Source: Martinezella dioscoreae (GTDB lineage: Bacteria; Pseudomonadota; Alphaproteobacteria; Rhizobiales; Rhizobiaceae). From it: 64,000 bases of DNA. Made by a program: the position numbers and the translations under genes. Within the stretch, counting starts at the first letter, position 1. Each line of letters starts with the position of its first letter. Where the stretch lies: contig NZ_BLAJ01000002.1 in assembly GCF_009176305.1 (NCBI RefSeq), positions 744,001 to 808,000 of the forward strand, in the 5' to 3' direction. Shown piece by piece: positions 17,601-25,631 of this stretch. The notes under the pieces were generated by a model. That model did no database searches and was not told the origin of the DNA. It worked only from the letters and a program-made list of their open reading frames with translations.

Positions 17601-18050
17601 GTCATGGCCGGCTACCTGCGCGCCGACAATCCCGGCGTCCTCGAGCCGCTGCCTGAGGGTTGGCACGATACCGGCGACATCGTTACGATCGATGAGGACG
17701 GCTTCGTCAAGATCCGCGGCCGCGCCAAGCGCTTCGCCAAGATCGGCGGCGAAATGATCTCGCTTGCCGCGGTGGAAACGCTTGCCGCACAGCTCTGGCC
17801 GGGTGCTCTCAGCGTCGTCTCGGCGGTGCCCGACGTCAAGAAGGGCGAGCGTCTCGTGCTCCTGACCGATGCGCCGGGTGCGACGCGAAGCGATTTCCTA
17901 GCATTCGCCAAATCGAAGGGGGCCACGGAAATGATGGTCCCCGCCGAAGTGACCGTCGGCAAGGTGCCGGTTCTCGGCTCCGGCAAGGTCGATTTCGTGA
18001 CGGCGCGTGCCATGGCTTTGGAAGCTCAAGCGCAGTCACAGGCGGCGTAA
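14655..18050 (+). CDS. aas: LplT-Aas fusion: lysophospholipid transporter / acyl-ACP synthetase / acyltransferase
   Basis: A 1131-residue fusion of three parts. Residues 1-410 are a 12-helix MFS transporter of the LplT type (FWTQFLTAFNDNFLKQTLVF at the start). Residues 430-620 are a PlsC-type acyltransferase with NHVSLLDGAL (NHX4D box) and FPEGRLTVTG. Residues 640-1125 are an AMP-forming acyl-ACP synthetase with LFTSGSEGAPKGVVLTH and YGVTEAAPV. In E. coli, LplT and Aas flip and re-acylate 2-acyl-lysophospholipids; the fused form does both. The ATG at 14655 is preceded by GAGGGA. A strong terminator follows. Confidence 0.92.
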   Translation: MQTHLMRSRKFAPLFWTQFLTAFNDNFLKQTLVFVILAQMATEGAALVTLAGGIFIVPFLLLSAIAGELADKYDKAKMAELLKRCELGVAAISVVGIAFSSIWILMLALFGFGVISSLFGPIKYGILPDHLQSRDLPKANAWIEGGTFIAILTGTMVAAVAFREGENVWIFGPMMMGLSILCWFAARLIPATGSKAPDLIVDTNVVRSSYRLVNELRADSRIWRASLMNCWFWFVGAFIMSMLPVMVTDILGGSEIVVPAYLAIFAISVAIGSAIAGWMAAGRIVLLPAPIGMLIVALFGLDLGWNLWGLQSTSHAETILAFFEGPKTIRVAIDLAGMAIGGAFLAVPTFSAMQSWAHEDRRARVIGASNVLSALFIAVGLALVAVLQAVGLSIPMIILSISVLNAAIAWLMLKMLPTNAFRDLISIIFRAFMRLEVEGLENIRKAGPAPIIALNHVSLLDGALALAITEEEPVFAIDYAFARKWWVRPLLKMCKFLPLDPTKPMATRSLIKVIQDGSPVGIFPEGRLTVTGTLMKVYDGAAMVADKTGAMIVPVRIDGLEKSYASYLTSSHVRRRLFPKVKVTILEPVKLDVSAELKGRKRRVAAGAALYQIMSTLMFRTADTNNTVLGRVIDSAHEYGGKKLAVEDPIAGKLSYAKLLTGAAVLGAKFRKMFPNEKTLGVMLPNANGTAATVLGVMSAGKVPAMLNFTAGAANILSACRTAEVKHVLCSRAFITQAKLGPVVEELEKQVAFVWLDHLRTEVTFLNKIVGLMRKYRPLVKRSADDPAVILFTSGSEGAPKGVVLTHRNILSNAAQAASRIDFHPGDKVFNVLPMFHSFGLTAGTILPLVSGVPVFFYPSPLHYRIVPELIYVSNATIVFGTDTFLNGYARTAHPYDLRSIRYIFSGAEPVKASTREVYIEKFGLRILEGYGVTEAAPVISLNTPMYNRTGTVGKIMPGIEWKLEPVPGIDEGGRLLIRGANVMAGYLRADNPGVLEPLPEGWHDTGDIVTIDEDGFVKIRGRAKRFAKIGGEMISLAAVETLAAQLWPGALSVVSAVPDVKKGERLVLLTDAPGATRSDFLAFAKSKGATEMMVPAEVTVGKVPVLGSGKVDFVTARAMALEAQAQSQAA

Positions 18051-18072
18051 GCTCCGGATCCTGAAGCAGCGG

Positions 18073-18106
18073 AGCGGTCGATGGTTTCTGCCATCGGCCG
18101 CTTTTT
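18073..18106 (+). terminator. Rho-independent terminator after aas
   Basis: AGCGGTCGATGG (18073-18084) pairs with CCATCGGCCGCT (18091-18102), with one G-T pair and a TTTCTG loop, and is followed by TTTTT. It lies 23 bases beyond the aas stop. Confidence 0.85.
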
Positions 18107-18141
18107 GCTGCCAGTTCATGGCGGAGTGCATCACTTTCGTT

Positions 18142-19155
18142 TCAGGCGGCAATTGGCAGGATGATCTGAAACGTCGTGCCATCCTTGCCGCTATCCAACA
18201 ACTCGACGCTACCGCCATGCGAGGCGAGCATCGCTCTCACGATGCCGAGGCCCATGCCCGTGCCGCCATCGTCCCGCCGCGTCGAGAAGAAGGGCTCGAA
18301 GACGCGATCCCGATTGCCATCGGCAATGCCACGACCATTATCGCGCACCTGGATCGTCATTCTCCGCCCTTCGTCGCTTGCCTTGATTGTAAGGCTTGTG
18401 GCGCCGTTCTGAGAGGCATTTTCCGCCAGATTGGCGAAGACAATACCGGCGGCCTCGACTGGCAGCGGCAGCATCTTGACGACGCTGCCTTCGTCGCTAA
18501 TGGCCAATTGGCGAAATTGCATCTTTAGCTCGGTTATAACGTCGCGAAGGCTGCTTGAACCTTGCTCGGACGGGAGCTCGGCTTTCGCCAGCTCTCGCAG
18601 GCGGGACAATAGCCTGTCCAGCCGCTCGGTGTCGGCAATGATATTTCCGAGAAAGCGGTTGCGCTGCTCCGGGCTCATCGGATTGCTGTCGTCATCGTCG
18701 CGCAGCAGTTCCGCCGCTCCCTTGATCGAGGTGAGGGGCGATTTCAGTTCGTGCGAAACATGGGTGGCAAAGGAGCGCACATAATCGGAATGATCGACCA
18801 GCTTGCCGGCGAGATCGAGAAAGCTCTGCGAAAGGGTTGCGACCTCGCGCGTGCCGTAGATGTCGAGCGGCCGGATTGCGGATCGTCCGCCGCGGGCGAT
18901 CTCTTCGGTGCGGGCGATCAGGGCATTGATCGGCGTAGTCAGCGTGCGCGTGAGCACATAGGCGACGATGAGGGTGAGGATCAGAACGGCAGCGAGGGTG
19001 GCGATCTCCGCCGGTGCCATGGCTCCCGAGGCGGCGCGTACGGCGCGAAACCAGATGACAGTCAGCAGCGGCAGCATCATCACGGTCAGAAGCACGGCAT
19101 AGACGATGAGGGCAAGCGGCGGCCGCCACTTCGGCTTTACCCTTGGCGCGTGCAT
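18142..19155 (-). CDS. Sensor histidine kinase with minimal periplasmic loop
   Basis: A 337-residue kinase. Two membrane helices at about 12-36 and 50-70 are separated by only about a dozen residues, so there is no room for a periplasmic sensor domain. The rest is a HAMP-like linker (TLTTPINALIARTEEIARGG), DHp with His135 in THVSHELKSPLTSIKGA, and an ATPase domain with VFANLAENASQNGA, RDNGRGI and GGTGMGLGIV. The start codon overlaps the upstream response regulator stop by one base (TGATG). Its signal may come through the DUF4173 membrane protein encoded first in the operon. Confidence 0.9.
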   Translation of the reverse strand: MHAPRVKPKWRPPLALIVYAVLLTVMMLPLLTVIWFRAVRAASGAMAPAEIATLAAVLILTLIVAYVLTRTLTTPINALIARTEEIARGGRSAIRPLDIYGTREVATLSQSFLDLAGKLVDHSDYVRSFATHVSHELKSPLTSIKGAAELLRDDDDSNPMSPEQRNRFLGNIIADTERLDRLLSRLRELAKAELPSEQGSSSLRDVITELKMQFRQLAISDEGSVVKMLPLPVEAAGIVFANLAENASQNGATSLTIKASDEGRRMTIQVRDNGRGIADGNRDRVFEPFFSTRRDDGGTGMGLGIVRAMLASHGGSVELLDSGKDGTTFQIILPIAA

Positions 19156-19859
19156 CAGACGCTTCCTTCCGTTGGTGATGTCAGCTTGAAGCCGATGCCG
19201 TGCACCGTGGCGATGATGCCCTTGCCGCCGGCGGCCGAAAGCTTGGCGCGGAGATTGCGGATATGGCTGTCTATGGTGCGGTCTGCGACCTGCATGTCAG
19301 CGCCATAGGCCGCTTCCATCAGTTGATCGCGGCTGAAGACGATCTCGGGGCGCGACAGCAGCGTATCGAGGATCGAGAATTCAAGTGCGGTCAAGGTGAG
19401 CGGTACATCGGCGAAACTGGCGGTGCGGCCACCGCGATTGAGCCGCAGAGATCCCACGGATACGGAGCCATTGATTGCCTCCGGCTCAGAGCCATGGCCG
19501 GTTCGCTTCAGGATAGTCTTCACCCGGGCAACCAGTTCGCGCGGGCTGAAAGGTTTGGTGACATAATCGTCGCCGCCGATTTCCAGGCCGAGGATCCTGT
19601 CGATTTCTTCGTCGCGCGCCGACAGGAAGAGGATCGGAAGGTTCGATGTCTTGCGAATGCGGCGGCAGACTTCCAGCCCATCCATATCGGGCATGCCGAC
19701 ATCAAGGACGATGAGGTCGAGACCGCCTTTGTGAAAGGCCATCATGGCCTCAGTGCCATTGCGCGCGGTCGTCGTCTTCATGCCGGCGCGGTCGAGCGCG
19801 AAGCAGATCACGTCGCGAATATTCGGTTCGTCGTCGGCGACGAGGATGCGCTGGGCCAT
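19155..19859 (-). CDS. OmpR/CreB-like response regulator
   Basis: A 234-residue regulator. The receiver domain has DDE at 9-11, phospho-acceptor Asp53 in LIVLDVGMPDMDG and the Lys in VTKPF. The DNA-binding winged helix (about 130-230) ends RTIDSHIRNLRAKLSAAGG and IIATVHGIGFKL, standard for OmpR/PhoB regulators. The ATG at 19859 has AGGAT upstream and begins the canonical MAQRILVADDE. It lies 17 bases after the DUF4173 gene and overlaps the kinase gene, forming one operon. Confidence 0.92.
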   Translation of the reverse strand: MAQRILVADDEPNIRDVICFALDRAGMKTTTARNGTEAMMAFHKGGLDLIVLDVGMPDMDGLEVCRRIRKTSNLPILFLSARDEEIDRILGLEIGGDDYVTKPFSPRELVARVKTILKRTGHGSEPEAINGSVSVGSLRLNRGGRTASFADVPLTLTALEFSILDTLLSRPEIVFSRDQLMEAAYGADMQVADRTIDSHIRNLRAKLSAAGGKGIIATVHGIGFKLTSPTEGSV

Positions 19860-19876
19860 GCTGTAAGGATCCTGGT

Positions 19877-21385
19877 TCACCCATTCGTTTTCTTCGTTTC
19901 CGCCTGATCTTGCAAGAGTTGCGTCCGCTTGAGGTAGCCGTCGAGGCGGGCTCCACGATATGTCCAGCTTCGCCAATCGTGCGAGCGTCCGAGATGCTGC
20001 CATAGTAGTGTTTCGCGCACCCTGCGAGCATCCGCGTCGGCGGGCAGCGATGCCAGATAGGTGTCGAGCGCCGGAATGGCCGCTGGGCCGAGTGTCAAGA
20101 GATAATCAAGATCGAGCACGATGCCTTCACCCGATATCTCACGGCTATGGGCAACGTTGAAGCGGGCGATGAAGGCGGGAATATCCGTGAGCGCGGCGGC
20201 ATAGAGCGTAAGAACCAGCATCGCGGCACTCAACGCGATCAGCCACTCGTTGGAGCGATCCAACAGGATGCGCAGAAGGATGAGGCAGAGACCGACCGCG
20301 ACCAGCCCCATCCAGATGCCGGCCGCAACGCGCAGCTCCGTCAGCGAATAGACTTCGACATAGAGGTCGAGCCGCAGAATGGAGGAAAGGCAAAGCAGGA
20401 TGTTCTGCGCGATCCAGAGATGCACCAGGCCGCGAAGCATGGGGCTTCTATCGCCTGGCCCGCCGCGCCGCATGGCAGCAAGCACGAAGATGGCAGCGAG
20501 GATTGCGGTGAGCATCAGCGGATAGGCGCCGCGATGGGCGTATTCGGCATGGCTCATGCCATCTGGCAGGTTGGCGCCACCCCAGAGATAGGTGAGATCG
20601 AGCAGCGTCTGCACGGCAAACAGCACATTGAAGACCAGCAGCGAACGCAGCAGGGCACCATGGCTGAATAGCGCATCTTCAGCTCCGGTTGCGATATCGG
20701 GAACATCCCGTCGGCGAAGGCGCCGCCGCATGAGGCGTGGGCGAAGCAGCAGGCGCAGAAAGGCTGCAACGGCAAGCCAGAAGCCGATCCGCCATATGCT
20801 CAACAGTTGGAGCAGGAAGGTAAGGTCGATGCTGCGCAGCGTCTTGTCGATCAGCGGATTGGCGGCTGCGAAGAGGGCAAGAAAGCCTGCGGCAAAAACC
20901 AGCGGCATGATCCAGTTGCGAAGATGATGCCGCGCGCCGTGCGGTGACGGTTTTTGCAGGTGCTGCAGCCAGCGATAGCTCGCGCGGCGAAAAGGCCGCG
21001 CCGGTACGTCTAGAAGGAAACGCAGCAGCACAAGCGGCAGGCGAGTCCATTGCGAGGGGATCAATCCGCCGATGCCGAGCGAGATCAAGCAAAGGCTGAG
21101 AAGGCTGATTGCGATGCCCATCCAGGAGGTGGCTTCGGCAAGCGGAATGGACCCGACGAGGCCGAGGGCGACAAGCGCCGCGATTTTTTGAGCGGATGGT
21201 CTTTTTCGGGAGGAGTTGAGCAGACCGGCGGCAACGGCATTGGTGAAGATAAAAAGATTGAGGCCGGGCTGTCTGTCGAAAAGGAGAAGGTCTGCCAGGG
21301 CGACAAGGGCAATGAATGTGAGGAGTTTGCGACGGGATTTATTTGTGGAGTTTAAGGGAAGGGTCGCTGCATCGGATAGGCTCAT
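19877..21385 (-). CDS. DUF4173 polytopic membrane protein
   Basis: A 502-residue protein with about ten hydrophobic segments spread over residues 20-420 and a soluble C-terminal tail of about 90 residues. YAHRGAYPLMLTAILAAIF is the hallmark of DUF4173 (related to DUF4153). The function of the family is unknown. It heads an operon with a response regulator and a kinase that has almost no periplasmic domain, so a sensing or partner role is attractive. I start at 21385 (MSLSDAATLPLNSTNKSRRK); the ATG overlaps the stop of a small upstream frame (ATGA). Confidence 0.83.
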   Translation of the reverse strand: MSLSDAATLPLNSTNKSRRKLLTFIALVALADLLLFDRQPGLNLFIFTNAVAAGLLNSSRKRPSAQKIAALVALGLVGSIPLAEATSWMGIAISLLSLCLISLGIGGLIPSQWTRLPLVLLRFLLDVPARPFRRASYRWLQHLQKPSPHGARHHLRNWIMPLVFAAGFLALFAAANPLIDKTLRSIDLTFLLQLLSIWRIGFWLAVAAFLRLLLRPRLMRRRLRRRDVPDIATGAEDALFSHGALLRSLLVFNVLFAVQTLLDLTYLWGGANLPDGMSHAEYAHRGAYPLMLTAILAAIFVLAAMRRGGPGDRSPMLRGLVHLWIAQNILLCLSSILRLDLYVEVYSLTELRVAAGIWMGLVAVGLCLILLRILLDRSNEWLIALSAAMLVLTLYAAALTDIPAFIARFNVAHSREISGEGIVLDLDYLLTLGPAAIPALDTYLASLPADADARRVRETLLWQHLGRSHDWRSWTYRGARLDGYLKRTQLLQDQAETKKTNG

Positions 21386-21552
21386 CGGTATCGGCTCCGT
21401 GCGAGATGTTCGGCGAAGGGTATGATCTCGGCCTCTTGAGCGGGCGGATCGGCTTGAGGATGACGATCGTCCCTGAGCCACCAGCCTTCTTTGAGAAGGC
21501 TGCGTGGCAAGCGGGCGGGCGGAGCGGTGACTGTCTCGGGCGTGTTGTTCAT
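21382..21552 (-). CDS. 56-residue frame coupled to the DUF4173 gene
   Basis: A short frame starting MNNTPETVTAPPARLPRSLL whose TGA overlaps the DUF4173 ATG in the ATGA arrangement used for translational coupling. The product is Pro- and Arg-rich with a KEGWWLRDDR segment, no membrane helix and no family that I recognise. No clear ribosome site precedes its ATG. It could be a real small protein, a leader that couples translation, or chance. The case rests on the overlap alone. Confidence 0.35.
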   Translation of the reverse strand: MNNTPETVTAPPARLPRSLLKEGWWLRDDRHPQADPPAQEAEIIPFAEHLARSRYR

Positions 21553-22079
21553 GGCGCGACGATGGCGCCCGTCTTTGCAGAATCTGTGCAGAAGCCCAGG
21601 AGCTATTCAGGAAAATGGGTTAGGTTGGAAAGTTCAAATCATCGCACTTGTCTGAGATTTGAACAACAATTGCCGTGCGCAAGGCCAATCTGGGCAGGAT
21701 AAATTTTAGCATTACGTGAAAGATGTCTCAAAATGGGGCAGTCACTTGTGGAACTTAAGCATATATTTCCCAGCTTCCAGTCGGCCTATGGATTGCCGGT
21801 CTGAAAATCGATTTGTTGACGCGGCTGTCGTACTCACCCCTGACGACAGCCGGGAATCTCGGAAGCGGCCGCTCGGCCGCAACCGAGGTTCTCGTCAGAA
21901 GATCGCGACGCCCACAGCTCTCCGCGCCGCGCGATGCAGACGAGGGTTGGTGCCTGTGCGCCGGAAATAAGCTTTCCACGCTGCATATTCTCGCTTGATC
22001 CCGCAGCTGCTTTTCATAATAGAGGGCTCGGCACGGCGTGTACTTTAGGAGTGCCTGAAGAAGGCATAGAGGACGGCAG
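21553..22079. other. Intergenic region with no gene seen
   Basis: These 527 bases separate the leftward DUF4173 operon from the rightward GGDEF gene and must contain both promoters. Open frames on both strands lack ribosome sites and resemble no family that I know. The middle (about 21640-21780) is more AT-rich than the surroundings, as expected for promoter DNA. I see no repeat or terminator. Confidence 0.5.
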
Positions 22080-23888
22080 ATGAGAATTACCACAATTACG
22101 AATTGGGCCTACGGTATCACCGTGGTCCTGACCGTGCTGTCGGCTGTGGCATTCATCCTCTCGGCCCGAAGTGCTGTGCAGGAGCGGCAGGCCGTGGAGC
22201 AGCATCTGCTGCTGAACAGCATGGGCGAGGAGCTTGCGCTCGGCGCGGAGGAAACGACGGACGAAGCTCGCCTCTATGTCGTGCGCGGCGAGGAGAGACA
22301 TCTGAATGCCTTCACCGTCGACGAAGGTGAAGAGCGTCGTCGGGATGCGGCCATCAATGCTCTGCGCGGCCCCGGCATTCCGGATGCCGAGCGTCAGGTC
22401 ATCGAGGAGGTGGCGGTCAATGCGCAGGCGCTTGATAAAGTGGAGGCGGCGGCGGTCGCCGCCTATACCGGCGGCGATCAGACCGGTGCGCGCGATACGC
22501 TGTTCGGCCCTGAACATGAGCGCATCCAGACGGCACTGCTCAACAGCGTCAATCAGTTTCGCGCCCTAGCGACGGCGCGCACCGAGGCGGCTTTCCGTTC
22601 CGCGCAGGCACGCAGCGATCTCTGGGCCAACATTGCCAAGGTGATGCTAGCCTTGACTGCGGTGATATTCCTCGGCGTGCTCTATTTCATCCTGCGGCGC
22701 CGGGTGGCGCTGCCGCTGGTGCGCATGACCGGGATCGTCAACCGGCTGGCAAGACAGGATTATGCCGTCGAGGTGCCGACCGACCGCCGCCGTGACGAGA
22801 TCGGCGAAATGAACGATGCCATACAGATCTTCCGCGAGAACGGTCTGGAGCGAAACCGTCTCGACGCCGAGCGCAAGCGCGATCTGGAAACCAAGGATCT
22901 CATTCTGCAGATGATGCATCGCCTCCAGGCCTGCTACGCCCAGAAAGAACTTGCCGAAGTCGTTGCGCTCTTCGTGCCGCAGATCTTCCCCGGCGTCGCA
23001 GGGTGCCTCTACACGATGAATGAAAGCAGGACGGCGCTGAGCGAAGTCAGCCGGTGGCTGGAGCCTGAACATACCGAGCCTTTCTTTGCCGCTTCCGCCT
23101 GCTGGGGCCTGCGCCGTGGCCGTCCGCATGTCAGCCACGTGGCGGATACCGATATTCCCTGTCAGCATCTGGATCACTCCGGCGTGCCGGGTCTTTGCGT
23201 CCCCCTGACCGCGCTCGGCGAGGCGATCGGCCTGCTTTACTTCGAGGACCGCACGAAGGATGCGACGGCCGCCGATGCGCCGCGGCTCTATCTGGAGCTG
23301 ATCGCCGAGAATATCGGCCTTGCGATCGCCAATCTGCAGCTGCGCGACCGGTTGATCAATCTCGCCGTGCGCGACGCGCTGACAGGCCTGCTCAACAGGC
23401 GCTCCCTGGACGAGGCGCTCAACAACCTTCACAGGGATCAATCCGCCCGCACGGTCATCTGCATGATGATCGACATCGATCACTTCAAGCGTTTCAACGA
23501 CGAGTTCGGCCATGATGCCGGTGACGAGGTGCTGCGACATGTCGGGCAGATCGTTGCCGATACGGTTGGCGAGGCCGGTACAGTCTACCGCTTCGGCGGG
23601 GAGGAGTTGACGGTCATTGCCACGGATATGACCGACGAGGAAGGTTTTGCGCTTGCCGAGAAGCTGCGTACGAGTGTGTTCGGCACGCCTTTTTCTTATC
23701 GCGCGCGGATTGTTGGGCCGCTTTCCGTCTCCGTCGGCATCGCCTCTTCCCCGGTGTCGGGACCGACCACGACCCTGATCAACCGCGCGGACGGCGCTTT
23801 GCTGAAGGCAAAGCTGAACGGCCGCAATCGGACAGTGGCGGCGTTCGTCGTGGAGGCGGGCGGTGAATTGCGGGTGGAACGGAGCTGA
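22080..23888 (+). CDS. Membrane-bound diguanylate cyclase (HAMP-GAF-GGDEF)
   Basis: A 602-residue protein. One membrane helix at 9-30 and another near 185-205 flank a helical periplasmic domain (CHASE3/4HB-like by position). A HAMP domain (about 207-260), a GAF-like domain with several Cys (about 290-420) and a C-terminal GGDEF domain follow. The active site is YRFGGEEL, so synthesis of cyclic di-GMP from GTP is expected. The RxxD product-inhibition site is absent: both expected positions are Gly. DALTGLLNRRS and IDIDHFKRFND are the other GGDEF signatures. AGAGGA precedes the ATG. Confidence 0.92.
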   Translation: MRITTITNWAYGITVVLTVLSAVAFILSARSAVQERQAVEQHLLLNSMGEELALGAEETTDEARLYVVRGEERHLNAFTVDEGEERRRDAAINALRGPGIPDAERQVIEEVAVNAQALDKVEAAAVAAYTGGDQTGARDTLFGPEHERIQTALLNSVNQFRALATARTEAAFRSAQARSDLWANIAKVMLALTAVIFLGVLYFILRRRVALPLVRMTGIVNRLARQDYAVEVPTDRRRDEIGEMNDAIQIFRENGLERNRLDAERKRDLETKDLILQMMHRLQACYAQKELAEVVALFVPQIFPGVAGCLYTMNESRTALSEVSRWLEPEHTEPFFAASACWGLRRGRPHVSHVADTDIPCQHLDHSGVPGLCVPLTALGEAIGLLYFEDRTKDATAADAPRLYLELIAENIGLAIANLQLRDRLINLAVRDALTGLLNRRSLDEALNNLHRDQSARTVICMMIDIDHFKRFNDEFGHDAGDEVLRHVGQIVADTVGEAGTVYRFGGEELTVIATDMTDEEGFALAEKLRTSVFGTPFSYRARIVGPLSVSVGIASSPVSGPTTTLINRADGALLKAKLNGRNRTVAAFVVEAGGELRVERS

Positions 23889-23994
23889 TTTCGACGGACG
23901 ACAGCGGCGGCGAAATGCGGTGTGGTCACCTTGCCGAACACATGCTTGGATTGTAGCCTGAGCTGAAGGTCGCATAGCGGAGGAAGGTGATTTC

Positions 23995-25068
23995 ATGGCC
24001 GTGACGCAGAGCAATTCATCCTTGTCACCTGATCGCGAGACCTTGCAGGCCATGGGCTTTGATCCCGAGCTCGGACGCAAATTTGAAGCCGGCATCGAAT
24101 CCGGCCTGCTGCGCGATCTGCATGTCGTGCTTGCCGCCCGTTCCGGGCGCGTATGCCTGGAATATTACGCCGTTGGTTCCGACGAAAATTGGGGAGATCC
24201 GCTTGGGGATGTCGCCTTCGACGCCGATACGCTGCACGATCTTCGTTCGGTCACCAAGAGCATTGCCGGCCTTCTTTATGGCATCGCGCTCGACAGGGGA
24301 TTGGTACCGCCACTGGATGCATCGCTCTACGAGCAGTTCCCGGAATACGGCGATCTCGCCCGAGATCCTGCGCGCGCCAAGATCACTGTCGGCCATGCCC
24401 TGACGATGACGCTGGGGATGGAGTGGGACGAGGATCGCCCCTATACGGACCCGCTGAACAGCGAAATTGCGATGGAGAATGCGCCGGACCGATATCGTTT
24501 TGTTCTGGAACGTCCGGTGATTGCCGAGCCGGGGACGCGCTGGATTTATTCCGGCGGCAGCGTCGCGCTGGTGGGGGCGGTCATCGAGCGCGGCACGGGC
24601 AAGCAATTGCCCGATTTTGCGCGAGAAGTTCTCTTCGAACCGCTGGGGATTGCAAAATTCCACTGGAACGCCGGGCGTGACGGCGTGGCGTCGCCCGCAT
24701 CCGGATTACGCCTGACCGCTCCCGATTTGCTGAAGATCGGGATGCTTTTCCTTCAGAAGGGCGTGTGGAACGGCAAAAGGATCGTCTCGGAAGAGTGGAT
24801 CGCGCAATCTCTCGCGCCGGCGATTTCGACCGGGGACGGTCTGAGCTATGGCAGACTGTGGTTCTCGGGCGACGCGCCGGTGCCGGCGTTTGATGGGCCG
24901 CGTCCATGGTATGCCGGCTTCGGCAATGGTGGGCAGAGGCTCTGGCTGATGCCCGATGCGGATATCGCCGCTGTCATCTACTCCGGCAAGTATAATTCCT
25001 GGGACGCGTGGATCACGCCCGCCCGCGTCTGGCGCGAAATCATCCTTGCCAATCTGCTGAAAGCGTGA
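23995..25068 (+). CDS. Beta-lactamase-family serine hydrolase
   Basis: A 357-residue protein of the class C beta-lactamase / penicillin-binding fold. The catalytic SxxK is Ser85-Val-Thr-Lys88 in LHDLRSVTKSIAG. The YxN motif reads YSG in RWIYSGGSVALVG, so the Tyr is kept but the Asn is replaced. No signal peptide is visible, which suggests a cytoplasmic esterase-like role rather than resistance or wall synthesis. A strong ribosome site (GGAGGAAGG) precedes the ATG. The GNAT gene starts two bases after its stop, so the pair is an operon. Confidence 0.85.
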   Translation: MAVTQSNSSLSPDRETLQAMGFDPELGRKFEAGIESGLLRDLHVVLAARSGRVCLEYYAVGSDENWGDPLGDVAFDADTLHDLRSVTKSIAGLLYGIALDRGLVPPLDASLYEQFPEYGDLARDPARAKITVGHALTMTLGMEWDEDRPYTDPLNSEIAMENAPDRYRFVLERPVIAEPGTRWIYSGGSVALVGAVIERGTGKQLPDFAREVLFEPLGIAKFHWNAGRDGVASPASGLRLTAPDLLKIGMLFLQKGVWNGKRIVSEEWIAQSLAPAISTGDGLSYGRLWFSGDAPVPAFDGPRPWYAGFGNGGQRLWLMPDADIAAVIYSGKYNSWDAWITPARVWREIILANLLKA

Positions 25069-25070
25069 CG

Positions 25071-25628
25071 ATGGCGCCTTCAAAAGCCGAGTTCCCCACC
25101 CTTGTCACCGAGCGGCTGCGGCTTCGCGAAGCGAGTATGGACGATCGCGACGACTTCCATGCGCTGATTTCGATTCCGGAGGTCACGCGGTTCTCGAATT
25201 GGGTTGATGCGCCCAAAATGGCGCAGATTGAACGTTCCCTGCGATGGATGATCAAAATCTTCCCCAAGGGAGCAGGTTGTTCATGGATCATCGAGGATCG
25301 GCTTTCAGGCCACTTGCTCGGCGCGATCCGCTTCAATAGCATCGATCGGCGTGCCAAATGCGCCGAACTTGGATATGAGCTGCACCCTTCGGCCTGGGGC
25401 AAGGGGCTGATGAGTGAGGCGGCGAGGGCTATCGTCCGGTGCGGCTTCGACGATTTTTCGCTCAATCGCATCGAAGCCTGGACGTTGCCGGGAAACACAG
25501 CTTCCGATCGGGTTCTGGAAAAAGCGGGCTTCCAATATGAGGGCACACTGCGGCAGAAGGCGCGGTTCAAAGAGGCCTTCCATGATTTCCGCATGTTCGG
25601 CTGCCTGGCCAGCGACCGACAGAACTAG
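25071..25628 (+). CDS. GNAT-family N-acetyltransferase (RimJ/RimL type)
   Basis: A 185-residue acetyltransferase. TERLRLREASMDDRDDFHAL at the start and YELHPSAWGKGLMSEAARAIV (acetyl-CoA pyrophosphate-binding motif A, with WGKGLM) are typical of the RimJ/RimL group. NTASDRVLEKAGFQYEGTLRQKARF is the usual C-terminal part. The group acetylates protein N-termini or small amines; the target here is unknown. The ATG at 25071 follows the serine-hydrolase stop by two bases and was preferred to an upstream start inside that gene. Confidence 0.88.
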   Translation: MAPSKAEFPTLVTERLRLREASMDDRDDFHALISIPEVTRFSNWVDAPKMAQIERSLRWMIKIFPKGAGCSWIIEDRLSGHLLGAIRFNSIDRRAKCAELGYELHPSAWGKGLMSEAARAIVRCGFDDFSLNRIEAWTLPGNTASDRVLEKAGFQYEGTLRQKARFKEAFHDFRMFGCLASDRQN

Positions 25629-25631
25629 CCT

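Noticed and set aside
22647..24095. A 482-codon open frame on the minus strand
   Set aside because: It lies opposite the GGDEF gene and the start of the serine hydrolase. No ribosome site or domain supports it.
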